Assembly: GCF_004353915.1 (NCBI RefSeq)
Contig: NZ_SMRP01000001.1
Location: 1-64,000, forward strand
Direction: 5' to 3'
From: Paraburkholderia silviterrae
GTDB lineage: Bacteria; Pseudomonadota; Gammaproteobacteria; Burkholderiales; Burkholderiaceae
Length of the DNA stretch: 64,000 nt
Below the pieces are notes generated by a model that was not told the DNA's origin, ran no database searches, and saw only the letters and a program-made list of their open reading frames with translations. Positions 45,107-54,228 of this stretch are shown here, one piece after another. How positions within the stretch are numbered: the stretch's first letter is position 1; every line of letters begins with the position of its first letter. The translations under genes and the position numbers were made by a program.

Positions 45107-46305
45107 GCACGCCCGAAACCGTCCAGTCGCCCGCGCAACACCCATCTGCGCAGCGCCGCCGCGCCGCATCGGCGCCTCACGGCCTCAAGGTCGGCGTGTC
45201 GCTCTACGTGCGCAAGGGCGAGCAGTCGCTGTGGGAAAACGGCATCTTCCAGAATTGTCTCTTTCTCGTGATGCTGCTGCGCAAGATCTCGGCGGTGGCC
45301 GAGGTCTACCTCGTGATCGGCGGCGGCGACGGCGACTTCGACGATGCGCGCCGCTTCATCAAGGACGCGCCCGCGCCGCTCATCGACATGGCCGACGCCG
45401 CCACGCGGCTCGATTTGATGATCGAGATGAGCGCGCAACTCGACCGCGCGTGGATCGCCAATTTCCGCGAGCGCGGCGGCAAGGTCGTCTCGATGCGCGT
45501 GGGCAACGACTACGTGATCGACGTCGAGCGCATGACCTTTAACCTGCCGCACGCGCTGCTCATCAGCGGCGCGCAGTACGACGAGATCTGGACCCTCGCC
45601 GAGTATGAGACCACCTGCATGCCGTACTATCGCAGCGCCATGCGCGCGCCGGTGCGCATCATGCCGCATCTGTGGAGCCCGCTCGTGCTCGAGAAGGCCG
45701 CCGAAGCGCTGCCCGAGGGCCAGCGCTTTGGCTACGAGCCGGGGCGCCGCCGCTGGCGCGCGGGCATCTTCGAGCCCAACATCTGCATGGTCAAGACGAG
45801 CCAGATTCCGATGCTGTGCTGCGAGTCCGCGCACCGCGAGAATCCCGATCTGCTCGAGCACGTCTGGGCCTACAACACGCTCAAGGCCAAGGAGCACGCG
45901 GGCTTTCGCAGCTTCGCGAATAGCCTCGACATCGTGCGTCACGGGCTTGCGTCGTTCGAAGGACGCTTTCCGTTCTATCAGGTCATGGCGCAGCACGTGG
46001 ATGCGGTCGTCACGCATCAATGGGAAAACCCGCAGAATTACCTGTACTACGAAGCATTGCACGGTGGTTACCCGCTCGTGCACAACTCGCACCTGATCGG
46101 CAACTGTGGCTACCGCTACCACGACTTCGACTGCGAGGAAGGCGGACGTGCCTTGCTGCGCGCGTTCGCCACGCACGACGCCCACCTTGCCTCGTACCGG
46201 CGCGACGCACAGGCGTTCCTCGCCACGCTGCACCCCGAGTATGCCGACAACGTCTACGCCTACGGCGCAGCCATCGCAGCGCTGTTCGAAAAGGAAATGG
46301 CATGA
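45103..46305 (+). CDS. DUF2827 protein 2, possible GT-B-type glycosyltransferase
   Basis: The product is 400 residues from ATG 45103 with CGGAGG just upstream. It has a 25-residue polar arm, then LKVGVSLYVRKGEQSLWENG and LDLMIEMSAQLDRAWIANF, aligning with paralogue 1. The shared core reads AGIFEPNICMVKTSQIPMLC (about 225) and THQWENPQNYLYYEALHGGY, PLVHNS, then GYRYHDFDCEEGGRAL. EPNI-x2-VK and YPLVHN are invariant among the three. The stop overlaps the third gene by ATGA. Divergence between paralogues is large outside the blocks, so they probably have different donors or acceptors rather than redundant roles. Confidence 0.8.
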   Translation: MSTPETVQSPAQHPSAQRRRAASAPHGLKVGVSLYVRKGEQSLWENGIFQNCLFLVMLLRKISAVAEVYLVIGGGDGDFDDARRFIKDAPAPLIDMADAATRLDLMIEMSAQLDRAWIANFRERGGKVVSMRVGNDYVIDVERMTFNLPHALLISGAQYDEIWTLAEYETTCMPYYRSAMRAPVRIMPHLWSPLVLEKAAEALPEGQRFGYEPGRRRWRAGIFEPNICMVKTSQIPMLCCESAHRENPDLLEHVWAYNTLKAKEHAGFRSFANSLDIVRHGLASFEGRFPFYQVMAQHVDAVVTHQWENPQNYLYYEALHGGYPLVHNSHLIGNCGYRYHDFDCEEGGRALLRAFATHDAHLASYRRDAQAFLATLHPEYADNVYAYGAAIAALFEKEMA

Positions 46306-47471
46306 ACACCCGCACGTACAACGGCCCGAGCGAGGCGAAGGGCCTCAGAATCGGCATCACCATCGGACTGCACCAGCCCAACGAGACGCTCTGGAACAAC
46401 GGCATCAAGCAAAACGCGGTGTTCCTCGCCGAAACGCTGCGGCACTGCCCGGGCGTGGCGAGCACCCTGCTCGTGAACACGACGGGCGTGCCGGTGACGG
46501 GCGACCTGCCATGGAATCTCGCACGCTGGCCAACGCATGCGTTCGACGAGGTGAAGAACGAACTCGACGTCGTGATCGAACTGGGTGGCCAGCTGGACGG
46601 CGAGCGCACCGCGTGGCTGAAGTCTCGCGGCGTACGGCTGGTCTCGTACTGCTGCGGATTCGAGTACATCCACGCAACGGAAGGAATCCTCTTCAACAAG
46701 CCGATGTGGAACGGCAACCTGTTCGTCAACCAGCGCTACGACGACATCTGGATCATCCCGCAGGTGGCGGGCAACAGTCAGTCCTACCTCGAGGTTCTGC
46801 GCCGCACGAGGGGACGTGTCGTGCCGTTCGTGTGGAGCCCGATCTTCCTCGAGGAGCGCACCCGCGCCCTGCCCGGCGGCGGCGTGTACGCGCCGCGTGC
46901 CGAAGGCCGCGCGCCGGCACGGCTCACGGTGATGGAGCCCAACATCAACATCGTGAAGTTCTGCCTCTACCCCGCGCTGATCGCGGAGCTCGCCTACCGC
47001 GCCCGGCCCGAAGCCATCGAGCTGCTTCAGGTGACCAACGCGCTGAAGCTCGCGCAGGAGAACCGCGACTTCATCGCGCTGATGAACCACCTCGACATCG
47101 TGCGCGAGCACAAGGCGGTGTTCCTCGGACGCTACGACACGCCGACTTTCCTTGCGCAGAACACCGACGTCGTGGTCTCGCACCAGCTCGAAAACCCGCT
47201 CAACTACTTTTATCTGGAGGCGTGCTGGCAGGGTTATCCGCTCGTGCACAACGCCACGCTGTGCCGCGAGCTCGGCTACTACTACGAGGGCAACGACGCC
47301 CACGAAGGCGCCCAGCGGCTCATCGAGGCGATCGATGCGCGTGGGCACGACGTGGCGGGCTGGCGCATGAGCCAGCGGCGCGCGATCGCCCGCTTCCTGC
47401 CGTTCAACGAGCCGGTGGTACAGACGTATCAGGCGCTGCTCGACGAGCTGATGGCGCGTCCCCTGCGATAG
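46302..47471 (+). CDS. DUF2827 protein 3, possible GT-B-type glycosyltransferase
   Basis: The product is 389 residues from ATG 46302, inside the ATGA overlap with paralogue 2; the open frame further upstream is only its shadow. The N-terminus LRIGITIGLHQPNETLWNNG and LDVVIELGGQLDGERTAWL follow the family. The core has TVMEPNINIVKFCLYPALIA (about 205) and SHQLENPLNYFYLEACWQGY, PLVHNA, GYYYEGNDAHEGAQRL. Here HQW is changed to HQL and the final Ser of the YPLVHNS block to Ala, so this copy is the most divergent. It ends the operon; the clp gene downstream is convergent. Confidence 0.8.
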   Translation: MNTRTYNGPSEAKGLRIGITIGLHQPNETLWNNGIKQNAVFLAETLRHCPGVASTLLVNTTGVPVTGDLPWNLARWPTHAFDEVKNELDVVIELGGQLDGERTAWLKSRGVRLVSYCCGFEYIHATEGILFNKPMWNGNLFVNQRYDDIWIIPQVAGNSQSYLEVLRRTRGRVVPFVWSPIFLEERTRALPGGGVYAPRAEGRAPARLTVMEPNINIVKFCLYPALIAELAYRARPEAIELLQVTNALKLAQENRDFIALMNHLDIVREHKAVFLGRYDTPTFLAQNTDVVVSHQLENPLNYFYLEACWQGYPLVHNATLCRELGYYYEGNDAHEGAQRLIEAIDARGHDVAGWRMSQRRAIARFLPFNEPVVQTYQALLDELMARPLR

Positions 47472-47553
47472 GGTCTGTCGCGCTCGCGACAGACCCCAGG
47501 CTGGCGAGCCGCGCGCGCTCGCGCAAGGGAAGGCGCACGAATGCGCCGCTCCC

Positions 47554-50226
47554 TCAGCCGCCCGCGGCCGCCGCCTCGAACACCATGGTGCGCGCCGCCG
47601 CGTCGTAGCGGCACACGACCTTCGCTCCCTCCTTCACCGCGCCCTTGAGCATCTCCTTCGCCAGCTCGTTTTCGAGCGTCTGCTGGATCTGGCGCTTGAG
47701 CTCGCGTGCGCCATATTCCGGCCGATAGCCCTCGGCGGAGAGGAAATCCACCACGCTCTCGTCGAAAGTCAGTTCGATATCCTGACTATGCGCCATGCGC
47801 TGCACTTGCTCCAGTTGCAGGCGCACGATCGCGCGCAGCTCGTCGTCGGTGAGCGGCTGGAACACGATGATGTCGTCGATGCGGTTCAGGAATTCGGGCC
47901 TGAAATGCTGGCGCAACTCGGCCAGCACCGCGCTTTGCATCGAGGCGTCGGCATTCGAGAGGAAGCCCGGGCCCGAGCGCTTCTGCCCCGACACCACGTC
48001 CGAGCCGAGATTGCTCGTCGCAATCACGATCGTATTGCTGAAGTCGACCACGCGCCCCTTGCCGTCCGTGAGCCGGCCATCGTCGAACACTTGCAGCAGC
48101 ACGTTGTAGACGTCGGGATGGGCCTTTTCGATTTCGTCGAGCAGGATCACGCAGTAAGGACGGCGGCGCACGCGCTCGGTGAGCTGGCCGCCCTCGTCAT
48201 AGCCGACGTAGCCGGGCGGCGAGCCGATCAGGCGCGACACGGCGTGGCGCTCCATGTACTCGCTCATGTCGATGCGCACGATGGCGTCCTCGTCGCCGAA
48301 TACCACTTCGGCCAGCGCCTTCGCGAGCTCCGTCTTGCCCACACCCGTGGGGCCGAGAAACAGGAACACGGCGGTTGGCCGCCGGCCGCGCCGCAAGCCC
48401 GCACGCGAGCGGCGCACCGCATCGCTCACCGCGGTGATCGCCTGCTGCTGGCCGATCACGCGCTCGTGCAGGCGCTTTTCCATCTCCAGCAGGCGCGTGC
48501 GCTCTTCCGCAGTCAGTTGCGTGACCGGCACGCCCGTGAGCTTCGAGACGATCTCCGCGACCTGCTCGGTCGTCACGTCGGAGGTCACCGAGCCGAGGCG
48601 GCCTTTCCATTCGCCGGTGGCGTCGGCCAGCGCCTGCTCCTTCTCGGCGATGGGCTCGTCGAGCGCATGCGCGCGCTCGAAGTTCTTGCGCGTCGCCGCG
48701 TAGTCCTGCTCGCGCTTGAGCTGCGCGAGCTCGGCCTCGAGCTCGAGAATCTGCGCGGGACGCGAAGTCGCCGATAAATGCACGCGCGCCGCCGCCTGGT
48801 CGATGAGGTCGATCGCCTTGTCGGGCAGGAAGCGGCCCGTGATGTAGCGGTCCGAGAGCTCGGCGGCGGACACGAGCGCGTCGTCGCGAATGGTCACGTG
48901 ATGATGCACTTCGAGCTTGTCGCGCAGGCCGCGCAGGATGTTGATGGTCTGGTCCACGCTCGGCTCGGACACGAACACGGGCTGGAAGCGCCGCTCGAGC
49001 GCGGCGTCCTTTTCGATGTACTTCTGGTACTCCGAAAGCGTGGTCGCGCCGATCAGGTTCAGCTCGCCGCGCGCCATCGCGGGCTTGAAGACGTTGGCGA
49101 TGTCGAGCCCGCCCTCGCTGCCGCCCTGGCCCGCGCCCACGATCATGTGCACTTCGTCGATGAACAGCACGAGGCTGTCGCGCTGGGCGTTGATTTCCTC
49201 CATCACGCCCTTCACGCGCTCTTCGAATTCGCCGCGATACTTCGCGCCCGCAATCAGGCCGTTGACGTTGAGCTCGACGAGGCGCCGGCCGCGCAGCGAC
49301 TCCGGCACGTCGCCGCCCAGCATGCGTTGCGCGAGGCCTTCGGCGATCGCGGTCTTGCCTACGCCCGGCTCGCCGATCAGCACCGGATTGTTCTTGCGGC
49401 GCCGTGCGAGCACCTCCACGACGGTCTCGATCTCGCTCGAGCGCCCGATCACGGGATCGAGCTTGCCTTCGCTCGCGAGTGCGGTGAGGTCGCGGCTGTA
49501 CTGGTCGAGTTGCGGCGTGGGGCTCGGCGCCTTGGCGGCCGCATGCTCGCGCTGGTCGCCCTGCGCTTCCACGAGACGCTGCAACACCTTCTGCGGCGTG
49601 ACGCCGAGGCGGCTCAGCAGATGACCCGCGAAACTGTCCTGCACCTGCGCGAGCCCGAACAGCAGATGCTCGGGCGCCACGTAGCTGTGGCCGAGCTCGC
49701 GGGAAACGAGAAATGCGCGATCGAGCGCGCTCTTCAGGCGTGGCGAAACGGCCACGCGGCCTTCCTCGCCCACGGCGGCCGGTTCGCGTTTTTGCGCGTT
49801 GGCGTCGATGAACGCCCGCACGTCGTCGGGCTCGATGCCGAGGCGCCGGAGCACAGCCGCAGCCACATCGTTGCCGGCGAGCTCGTAGAGCAGATGCTCC
49901 GTATCGATTTCGCGGCGGCCGAACTGCACGGCGCGCTCCGCTGCACGCTGGAGCAAATCGCGCGCCACGTCGCTGAAATAGCGCTCGACGATGGAGCCGT
50001 CGCCCGCCTCCATCGTGTGCGGCGCGCCGGGCACCCCCACCTCTGCGGATGGCTGCTGGGACGCGCGGAACAGCGCTTCGAGCGGGCTCAACGTGCGCTC
50101 ATGGCGCGTGAGCTGGGCGTAGTGATAGTCGCAGACGTCGAGAAAGCGCCGCCGGCCGTCCTGCAACACGGCCACCCGCACGGTCGCGGGACGCACGCCG
50201 CATATGTCGCAGTTGAACTGAGCCAT
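47554..50226 (-). CDS. clpK: ClpK/ClpG-like AAA+ disaggregase with N-terminal zinc finger
   Basis: An 890-residue Hsp100 protein from ATG 50226 (GGAGGGGAG upstream). The N-terminus has a CxxC...CxxH motif (NCDICGVRPATVRV, FLDVCDYHYAQL), probably zinc-binding, as in ClpG/ClpK proteins. A Clp N-domain follows (about 85-230). AAA1 has GEPGVGKTAIAEGLA and VLFIDEVHMIVGAG. A short middle domain (about 480-570) precedes AAA2 with GPTGVGKTELAKALAEVVFGD and VILLDEIEKAHPDV. At the place of the ClpP-binding loop it has GPGFLSN, where ClpC has VGF, so coupling to ClpP is uncertain. ClpG/ClpK confer survival of severe heat by disaggregating proteins. Confidence 0.85.
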   Translation of the reverse strand: MAQFNCDICGVRPATVRVAVLQDGRRRFLDVCDYHYAQLTRHERTLSPLEALFRASQQPSAEVGVPGAPHTMEAGDGSIVERYFSDVARDLLQRAAERAVQFGRREIDTEHLLYELAGNDVAAAVLRRLGIEPDDVRAFIDANAQKREPAAVGEEGRVAVSPRLKSALDRAFLVSRELGHSYVAPEHLLFGLAQVQDSFAGHLLSRLGVTPQKVLQRLVEAQGDQREHAAAKAPSPTPQLDQYSRDLTALASEGKLDPVIGRSSEIETVVEVLARRRKNNPVLIGEPGVGKTAIAEGLAQRMLGGDVPESLRGRRLVELNVNGLIAGAKYRGEFEERVKGVMEEINAQRDSLVLFIDEVHMIVGAGQGGSEGGLDIANVFKPAMARGELNLIGATTLSEYQKYIEKDAALERRFQPVFVSEPSVDQTINILRGLRDKLEVHHHVTIRDDALVSAAELSDRYITGRFLPDKAIDLIDQAAARVHLSATSRPAQILELEAELAQLKREQDYAATRKNFERAHALDEPIAEKEQALADATGEWKGRLGSVTSDVTTEQVAEIVSKLTGVPVTQLTAEERTRLLEMEKRLHERVIGQQQAITAVSDAVRRSRAGLRRGRRPTAVFLFLGPTGVGKTELAKALAEVVFGDEDAIVRIDMSEYMERHAVSRLIGSPPGYVGYDEGGQLTERVRRRPYCVILLDEIEKAHPDVYNVLLQVFDDGRLTDGKGRVVDFSNTIVIATSNLGSDVVSGQKRSGPGFLSNADASMQSAVLAELRQHFRPEFLNRIDDIIVFQPLTDDELRAIVRLQLEQVQRMAHSQDIELTFDESVVDFLSAEGYRPEYGARELKRQIQQTLENELAKEMLKGAVKEGAKVVCRYDAAARTMVFEAAAAGG

Positions 50227-50609
50227 CTCCCCTCCTTGGTAGCCTTGTTAGCCACGTGCCGTGCGCGCGCACGGGTGCACCGGGGAGCCGGGACGACGTG
50301 TGCAGCGAGTCAGGCGCATGACAGCGTGAGTGAACGCGAAGATGCGAAGAACGCAAGGGCAAAGCGAAGTCCAACCGTCATCGTAACGTCGATTCGGCTG
50401 GCGTGCCGGTTGGCTGCTTGGGGGGCGAGTGGCGTGAGCGCTGCCGGACCTGGCGCGCCGGGGCGGCATGCCAGGTCAGACGAATCGGAACATGCGGGCA
50501 ATGGGCGGCGGGGTTCTCGCGCGTCGCGCGCTTCCCGCCCGTGAAGGCCCGCGAACGGCTGCGGAAGGCCGGGCGAGAAGCGCGCTTAAGGAGGGGGTAA
50601 CGCAGAAGT
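50227..50609. other. Intergenic region upstream of the clp gene
   Basis: About 380 bases. GACCTGGC (50447-50454) and GCCAGGTC (50470-50477) form an 8-base inverted repeat that could end the transcript from the right or bind a regulator. I found no clear heat-shock sigma promoter for the clp gene. Frames here are GC-driven and not credible genes. Confidence 0.4.
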
Positions 50610-51674
50610 TCAGGCGGGCGTGGACGGCACCTGCTTCATCCACGCGCTCAGCAGCGCCGACGACACCGCCAGGATCACGGGGCCAATAAAGAGGCCCACG
50701 ATGCCGAACGCGAACATGCCGCCCAGCACGCCGGAGAGTATCAGCAGCATCGAGAGATTCACGCCGCGCCGGATCAGTACTGGCCGCACCACGCTGTCGA
50801 TCATCATGACCATGACCGACCACACCGCGAGCAGAATCGCCACGACGTGCGCGTCGTGCACGAACAGCCAGACGACGCCGCCGATCAGCGGCAGGCCCGG
50901 CCCGATTTGCGCGAGGCAGAGCATCAGCATCAAGGCGGTGAGCACGCCCGCGCCTGGCACGCCGGCCACCGCGAGGCCAATGCCGCCCAGCGCCGATTGC
51001 AGCACGGCCGTGACGACGATACCGAGCGCGACGGCGCGAATCGAGGCGCCCGCGAGCTTCACGGCTTCCGGGCCCTGGCTCGGGGAGATGCGCGCCGCGA
51101 AGCGCGTGACGTAAGTGGCCGCATGCTCGCCCTGGTTGTAGAGCACGCCCGTGATGATCACCGTGACGACCATGTGCATCACGAACACGCCCACCGATGC
51201 CGCGTGGCCGATGAGCCAGTGCGCCGCGATCGACACGTAGGGCTCGAGCTGCGCGAGCATCCCACCCGGACCCGCGTCCGAGAGCGTCTGCCACTCATTG
51301 GCCACGCGCGAGCCCACCACGGGCACGTCGTGAATCCAGCCGGGCGGCGGCGGCAAGGCGTACTCGGGCAGCTTGCGGATCAGATCCATGATTTCGCTGC
51401 CGTGCGCCGCGAGCGTCGAGATCGCTTCATAGAGCGGCAGGACGATCACGACCAGCAGGATCAGCAGCATGACGAGGGTGGCGAGCCAGCGCCGCTGGCC
51501 CACGCGCCGCTCGACGGCGAGCATCGCGGGCCACGTCGCGACGACGATCGTGGTCGCCCAGATCAGCCCTGGCAGGAACGGGCGCATGACGTAGAGGGAG
51601 CCGACCGTCAATGCGCAGAGAATCGCGACGACGAACAATACGCGAGCAATATCTGGCAGGTCTTGCGACTTCAC
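50610..51674 (-). CDS. AI-2E family transporter (permease)
   Basis: The product is 354 residues from GTG 51674, with GAGGAG five bases upstream; the very long upstream frame is antisense to surE. It has about eight membrane helices in the AI-2E/YdiK arrangement: an N-terminal pair (ARVLFVVAILCALTVGSLYV, GLIWATTIVVATWPAM), a large periplasmic segment (residues 85-150), then the conserved core GLAVAGVPGAGVLTALMLML, QIGPGLPLIGG and GMFAFGIVGLFIGPVILAV. Family members move diverse substrates (AI-2, Na+/H+ antiport, small molecules), so the name is structural only. Confidence 0.88.
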   Translation of the reverse strand: MKSQDLPDIARVLFVVAILCALTVGSLYVMRPFLPGLIWATTIVVATWPAMLAVERRVGQRRWLATLVMLLILLVVIVLPLYEAISTLAAHGSEIMDLIRKLPEYALPPPPGWIHDVPVVGSRVANEWQTLSDAGPGGMLAQLEPYVSIAAHWLIGHAASVGVFVMHMVVTVIITGVLYNQGEHAATYVTRFAARISPSQGPEAVKLAGASIRAVALGIVVTAVLQSALGGIGLAVAGVPGAGVLTALMLMLCLAQIGPGLPLIGGVVWLFVHDAHVVAILLAVWSVMVMMIDSVVRPVLIRRGVNLSMLLILSGVLGGMFAFGIVGLFIGPVILAVSSALLSAWMKQVPSTPA

Positions 51675-51908
51675 GGGGTCTCCTCGCGGCAGGCAGGCCG
51701 CATCAACGCAACAGACTTGGAACTCGAGCGGCGCCCCCCGGGCCCGCACGCGCGGCCCGGGAGCGCGACGCCGCCGAGCCGCTAGTCTACCCGGATGGGC
51801 CATGATCCGTCGCGAAATAGCACTCAATCCGCTCGATCGCCGATAATGGCCGCTCCCCTCCCGCCCAACCGTCCAACCGCAAACCGCCACCCGCGAAAGA
51901 GACTCGCC

Positions 51909-52697
51909 ATGTCCGCATCCGTTTCGAAATTGCCCTGCGTGCTCCTCACCAACGACGACGGCATCGACGCGCCCGGCCTCGCCGTGCTCGAAGCCGTCGC
52001 GGCCGAGCTCGCGCATGAAGTGTGGGTCGTCGCGCCCGAGCACGACCAGAGCGGCACCTCGCATTCGATCAGCCTGCACTCGCCGCTGCGCGTGAGCCGC
52101 CGCGGCGAGCGCCGCTTCGGCGTGCTCGGCACGCCCGGCGACTGCGTGGTGATGGCCGTGCGTCACCTGATGGGCGACGTCACGCCCACGCTCGTGCTCT
52201 CGGGCATCAATCGCGGCGCCAACCTGGGTGTGGAAACGATGTTTTCGGGCACGGTGGGCGCGGCCATGACGGGTCTCCTGCTCGGCCTGCCGTCGATCGC
52301 GCTCAGCCAGGCCTTCCGCGACCGCGAGCACGTGCGCTGGGATACGGCCCGTGCGCTCGCACCGGACGTGATCCGCCGCCTCGCCGCGGTTTCGCACGAG
52401 GCGCCGGTGTGTCTGAACGTGAATTTCCCGGATGTGGATGCCAGCGCCGCAGGACCGCTTACCGTCACGCGTCAGGGCGTGGGGCTCGTGCAGGGGATCG
52501 ACGTCGTCCCGCAGATCGATCCGCGCGGCATGGAATATCACTGGCTGCGTTTCACGCGCGGCCCGCGCGAGAACGGGCCGGATTCGGAAACGGCCGTGGT
52601 CGGCTCGGGGCGCGTTGCGGTCACGCCGCTCAATTTCGACCGCACCGACGAGCGGACTTTCTCGGTGCTCGAGCAGGCGCTGGGCACGGACCGCTGA
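51909..52697 (+). CDS. surE: 5'-nucleotidase SurE
   Basis: A 262-residue metal-dependent nucleotidase from ATG 51909 (MSASVSKLPCVLLTNDDG). The metal site is complete: the Asp pair in TNDDGIDAPGL, the Ser in APEHDQSGTSHSIS and the Asn in LSGINRGANLG. SurE removes phosphate from nucleoside 5'- or 3'-monophosphates and short polyphosphates and helps in stationary-phase survival. Typical surE-pcm-rpoS linkage is absent, so this is probably a second, stand-alone SurE. It is divergent from the AI-2E transporter gene and convergent with the cyclase gene. Confidence 0.92.
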   Translation: MSASVSKLPCVLLTNDDGIDAPGLAVLEAVAAELAHEVWVVAPEHDQSGTSHSISLHSPLRVSRRGERRFGVLGTPGDCVVMAVRHLMGDVTPTLVLSGINRGANLGVETMFSGTVGAAMTGLLLGLPSIALSQAFRDREHVRWDTARALAPDVIRRLAAVSHEAPVCLNVNFPDVDASAAGPLTVTRQGVGLVQGIDVVPQIDPRGMEYHWLRFTRGPRENGPDSETAVVGSGRVAVTPLNFDRTDERTFSVLEQALGTDR

Positions 52698-52721
52698 TCG
52701 GGCGGCCGTGCGCGGCGCGCT

Positions 52722-52754
52722 CCAGGGCCGCTTATTGGCGTGTGCAGGCCCTAG
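52722..52754. terminator. Hairpin element at the end of the cyclase gene (copy 1)
   Basis: A 33-base element with AGGGCC and GGCCCT arms overlaps the stop codon of the minus-strand cyclase gene. It matches the element at 58699-58731 at 25 of 33 positions. Placement at two gene ends fits a Rho-independent-like or REP-type terminator. Confidence 0.55.
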
Positions 52755-53530
52755 TCCTGCACCAGCGCGAGCACGCGCAACGGACTGCCCGACCCGGCCT
52801 GAATCTTCAGCGGCGCCGACACGATCACCGCGCCCGTGGGCGGCAGCTGATCGAGGTTCTTCAGGCATTGCAGCCCATAACGGTTCGATCCATGCATGAG
52901 CGTGTGGCACGGATACGGCAGTGGCCAGGCGTAGGCCTGCCCCGCGTCGGTGTTGATGGTCTCGACACCGAAGCCGTGAACCTTGCGCTCATGAATGAGC
53001 CACTCGACGGCCTCCTGCGTCGGCCCCGGCGTGTGCGCGCCGTCTTCGCGCAGGTTCAGGAACTCGGCCGGTTCCGTGCGGTTGGACCAGTCCGAGCGCA
53101 GCAAGATCCATGCGCCGGCCGGAATGCGGCCGTGCCGCGCCTCCCACGCCTCCAGAAAGCCCACGGTCAGGAGCCAGTCGGGATTCGCGGCGACTTCGGC
53201 GCTCGCGTCCACCACCACGGCCGGCGCGATGAAATTTTTCACGTCGATGGTGTCCACGGCGTTCTGCGCATGGTCCTTGCCGGAAATCCAGTGCACCGGC
53301 GCATCGAAGTGGGTCCCGGTGTGCTCGCCACACGAGAAGTTGTTCCAGTACCAGCCCGGGCCCTGCTCGTCGTACTGGCTGATCTTCTCCATCTTGAACG
53401 CCCACACCTGGCCGAACTGCGGCGGCAATTGCAAGGCCGGAAATTCGGGCGACAGCGTTTGCGTGAGATCCACGACGCGCACACGGCCGCTCGCCAGATC
53501 GGTGGTCAGTTGCTCCAGACTGCTCGTCAT
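52751..53530 (-). CDS. Cyclase-family hydrolase (KynB / isatin-hydrolase-like)
   Basis: A 259-residue metal-dependent hydrolase of the cyclase family (PF04199 type). The signature HTGTHFDAPVHW (about residues 68-79) supplies the His/Asp metal ligands of kynurenine formamidase and isatin hydrolase. GAWILLRSDWSNR and HTLMHGSNRYGLQCL are further family blocks. KynB is about 210 residues and this protein is longer, closer to isatin-hydrolase-like enzymes. An indole or aromatic amide substrate would fit the nearby indolepyruvate oxidoreductase. It is divergent from a MarR gene and shares with the oxidoreductase operon the 36-base promoter element. Confidence 0.75.
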   Translation of the reverse strand: MTSSLEQLTTDLASGRVRVVDLTQTLSPEFPALQLPPQFGQVWAFKMEKISQYDEQGPGWYWNNFSCGEHTGTHFDAPVHWISGKDHAQNAVDTIDVKNFIAPAVVVDASAEVAANPDWLLTVGFLEAWEARHGRIPAGAWILLRSDWSNRTEPAEFLNLREDGAHTPGPTQEAVEWLIHERKVHGFGVETINTDAGQAYAWPLPYPCHTLMHGSNRYGLQCLKNLDQLPPTGAVIVSAPLKIQAGSGSPLRVLALVQD

Positions 53531-53545
53531 CTTGCGCTCCTCGCT

Positions 53546-53738
53546 CAGGGCCTGTTCACACCAAAATTATCTTTAGGTCTAAATCAATTCAAAATCATGG
53601 TTAACCCCTTCGGGGACGTGGTATGTTTGCGTTCCGGCGCAGGCAGTCCGCGCTTCGCAGTGGCCGTCGATACTCGCTATCCGCGCTTGTCGTCCGAACT
53701 GACCGTCCGCCGTTGCCTTCTTTACGCACTTTCCCCGT
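53546..53738. promoter_or_regulatory. Cyclase/marR divergent promoter with shared 36-bp element
   Basis: The element at 53572-53607 contains TTTAG-N2-CTAAA, a 5-base-arm palindrome, and the block CAAAATCATGGTTAACCC. It matches 58582-58617 at 29 of 36 positions without gaps. It lies 42 bases before the cyclase start and is the likely MarR operator. CAGGGCCTGTTCAC at 53546-53559 repeats one arm of the hairpin element at 58716-58730. Confidence 0.7.
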
Positions 53739-54188
53739 ATGAGCCTGTCTCCCACCAGCAGCTTTGTCGACAGTTACACCCCGGCGCTCCTCGCCCAGGT
53801 CAGCCAGTTGATCTCCGGCGAGTTCCACGTGATCGTGCAGGCCGCCGGCTTCGAGATCTCGGACTGGCGCGTGCTCTCCACGCTTTCCGATGGGAAAGCG
53901 GTGAGCATCGGGCGCCTCGCGCAAGTTTCCGTTACGAAACAACCGACCGTGACGCGCCTGCTCGACCGCATGGAGGCGCAAGGCTACGTCAAGCGCATTC
54001 CCAGCGAGACCGACCGGCGCGTCACGCTCGTGCGCATCACGCCGCAAGGACAGAAGCTCGTTTCCGAACTGATCGTGCAGGCGAAGCTGCACGAGGATCA
54101 GGTGCTCGCGCCGCTAGGCGCGCAAAAGGCCGAGGAATTGAAGGCCACGCTGCGCATGCTGATCGACCTGCATCGCCCGGCTGCCTGA
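53739..54188 (+). CDS. MarR-family regulator near the indolepyruvate oxidoreductase operon
   Basis: A 149-residue MarR protein from ATG 53739. The winged helix reads QAAGFEISDWRVLSTLSDGK, SIGRLAQVSVTKQPTVTRLL, DRMEAQGYVKRIPSETDRRV and TLVRITPQGQKL, with dimer helices at both ends. It faces the cyclase gene across a 208-base promoter that contains TTTAGGTCTAAA. The same motif reappears before iorA. I infer that it controls the cyclase gene, the iorAB operon and possibly itself, with an aromatic acid or CoA ester as ligand. Confidence 0.9.
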   Translation: MSLSPTSSFVDSYTPALLAQVSQLISGEFHVIVQAAGFEISDWRVLSTLSDGKAVSIGRLAQVSVTKQPTVTRLLDRMEAQGYVKRIPSETDRRVTLVRITPQGQKLVSELIVQAKLHEDQVLAPLGAQKAEELKATLRMLIDLHRPAA

Positions 54189-54228
54189 CACCGGGGCACG
54201 CCGCGCCGCCGCTCGCAGGCGGCACGGC

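Noticed and set aside
51675..52910. Upstream extension of the AI-2E transporter frame to 52910
   Set aside because: It would run antisense through surE. The GTG at 51674 has a good ribosome site and a normal family start.
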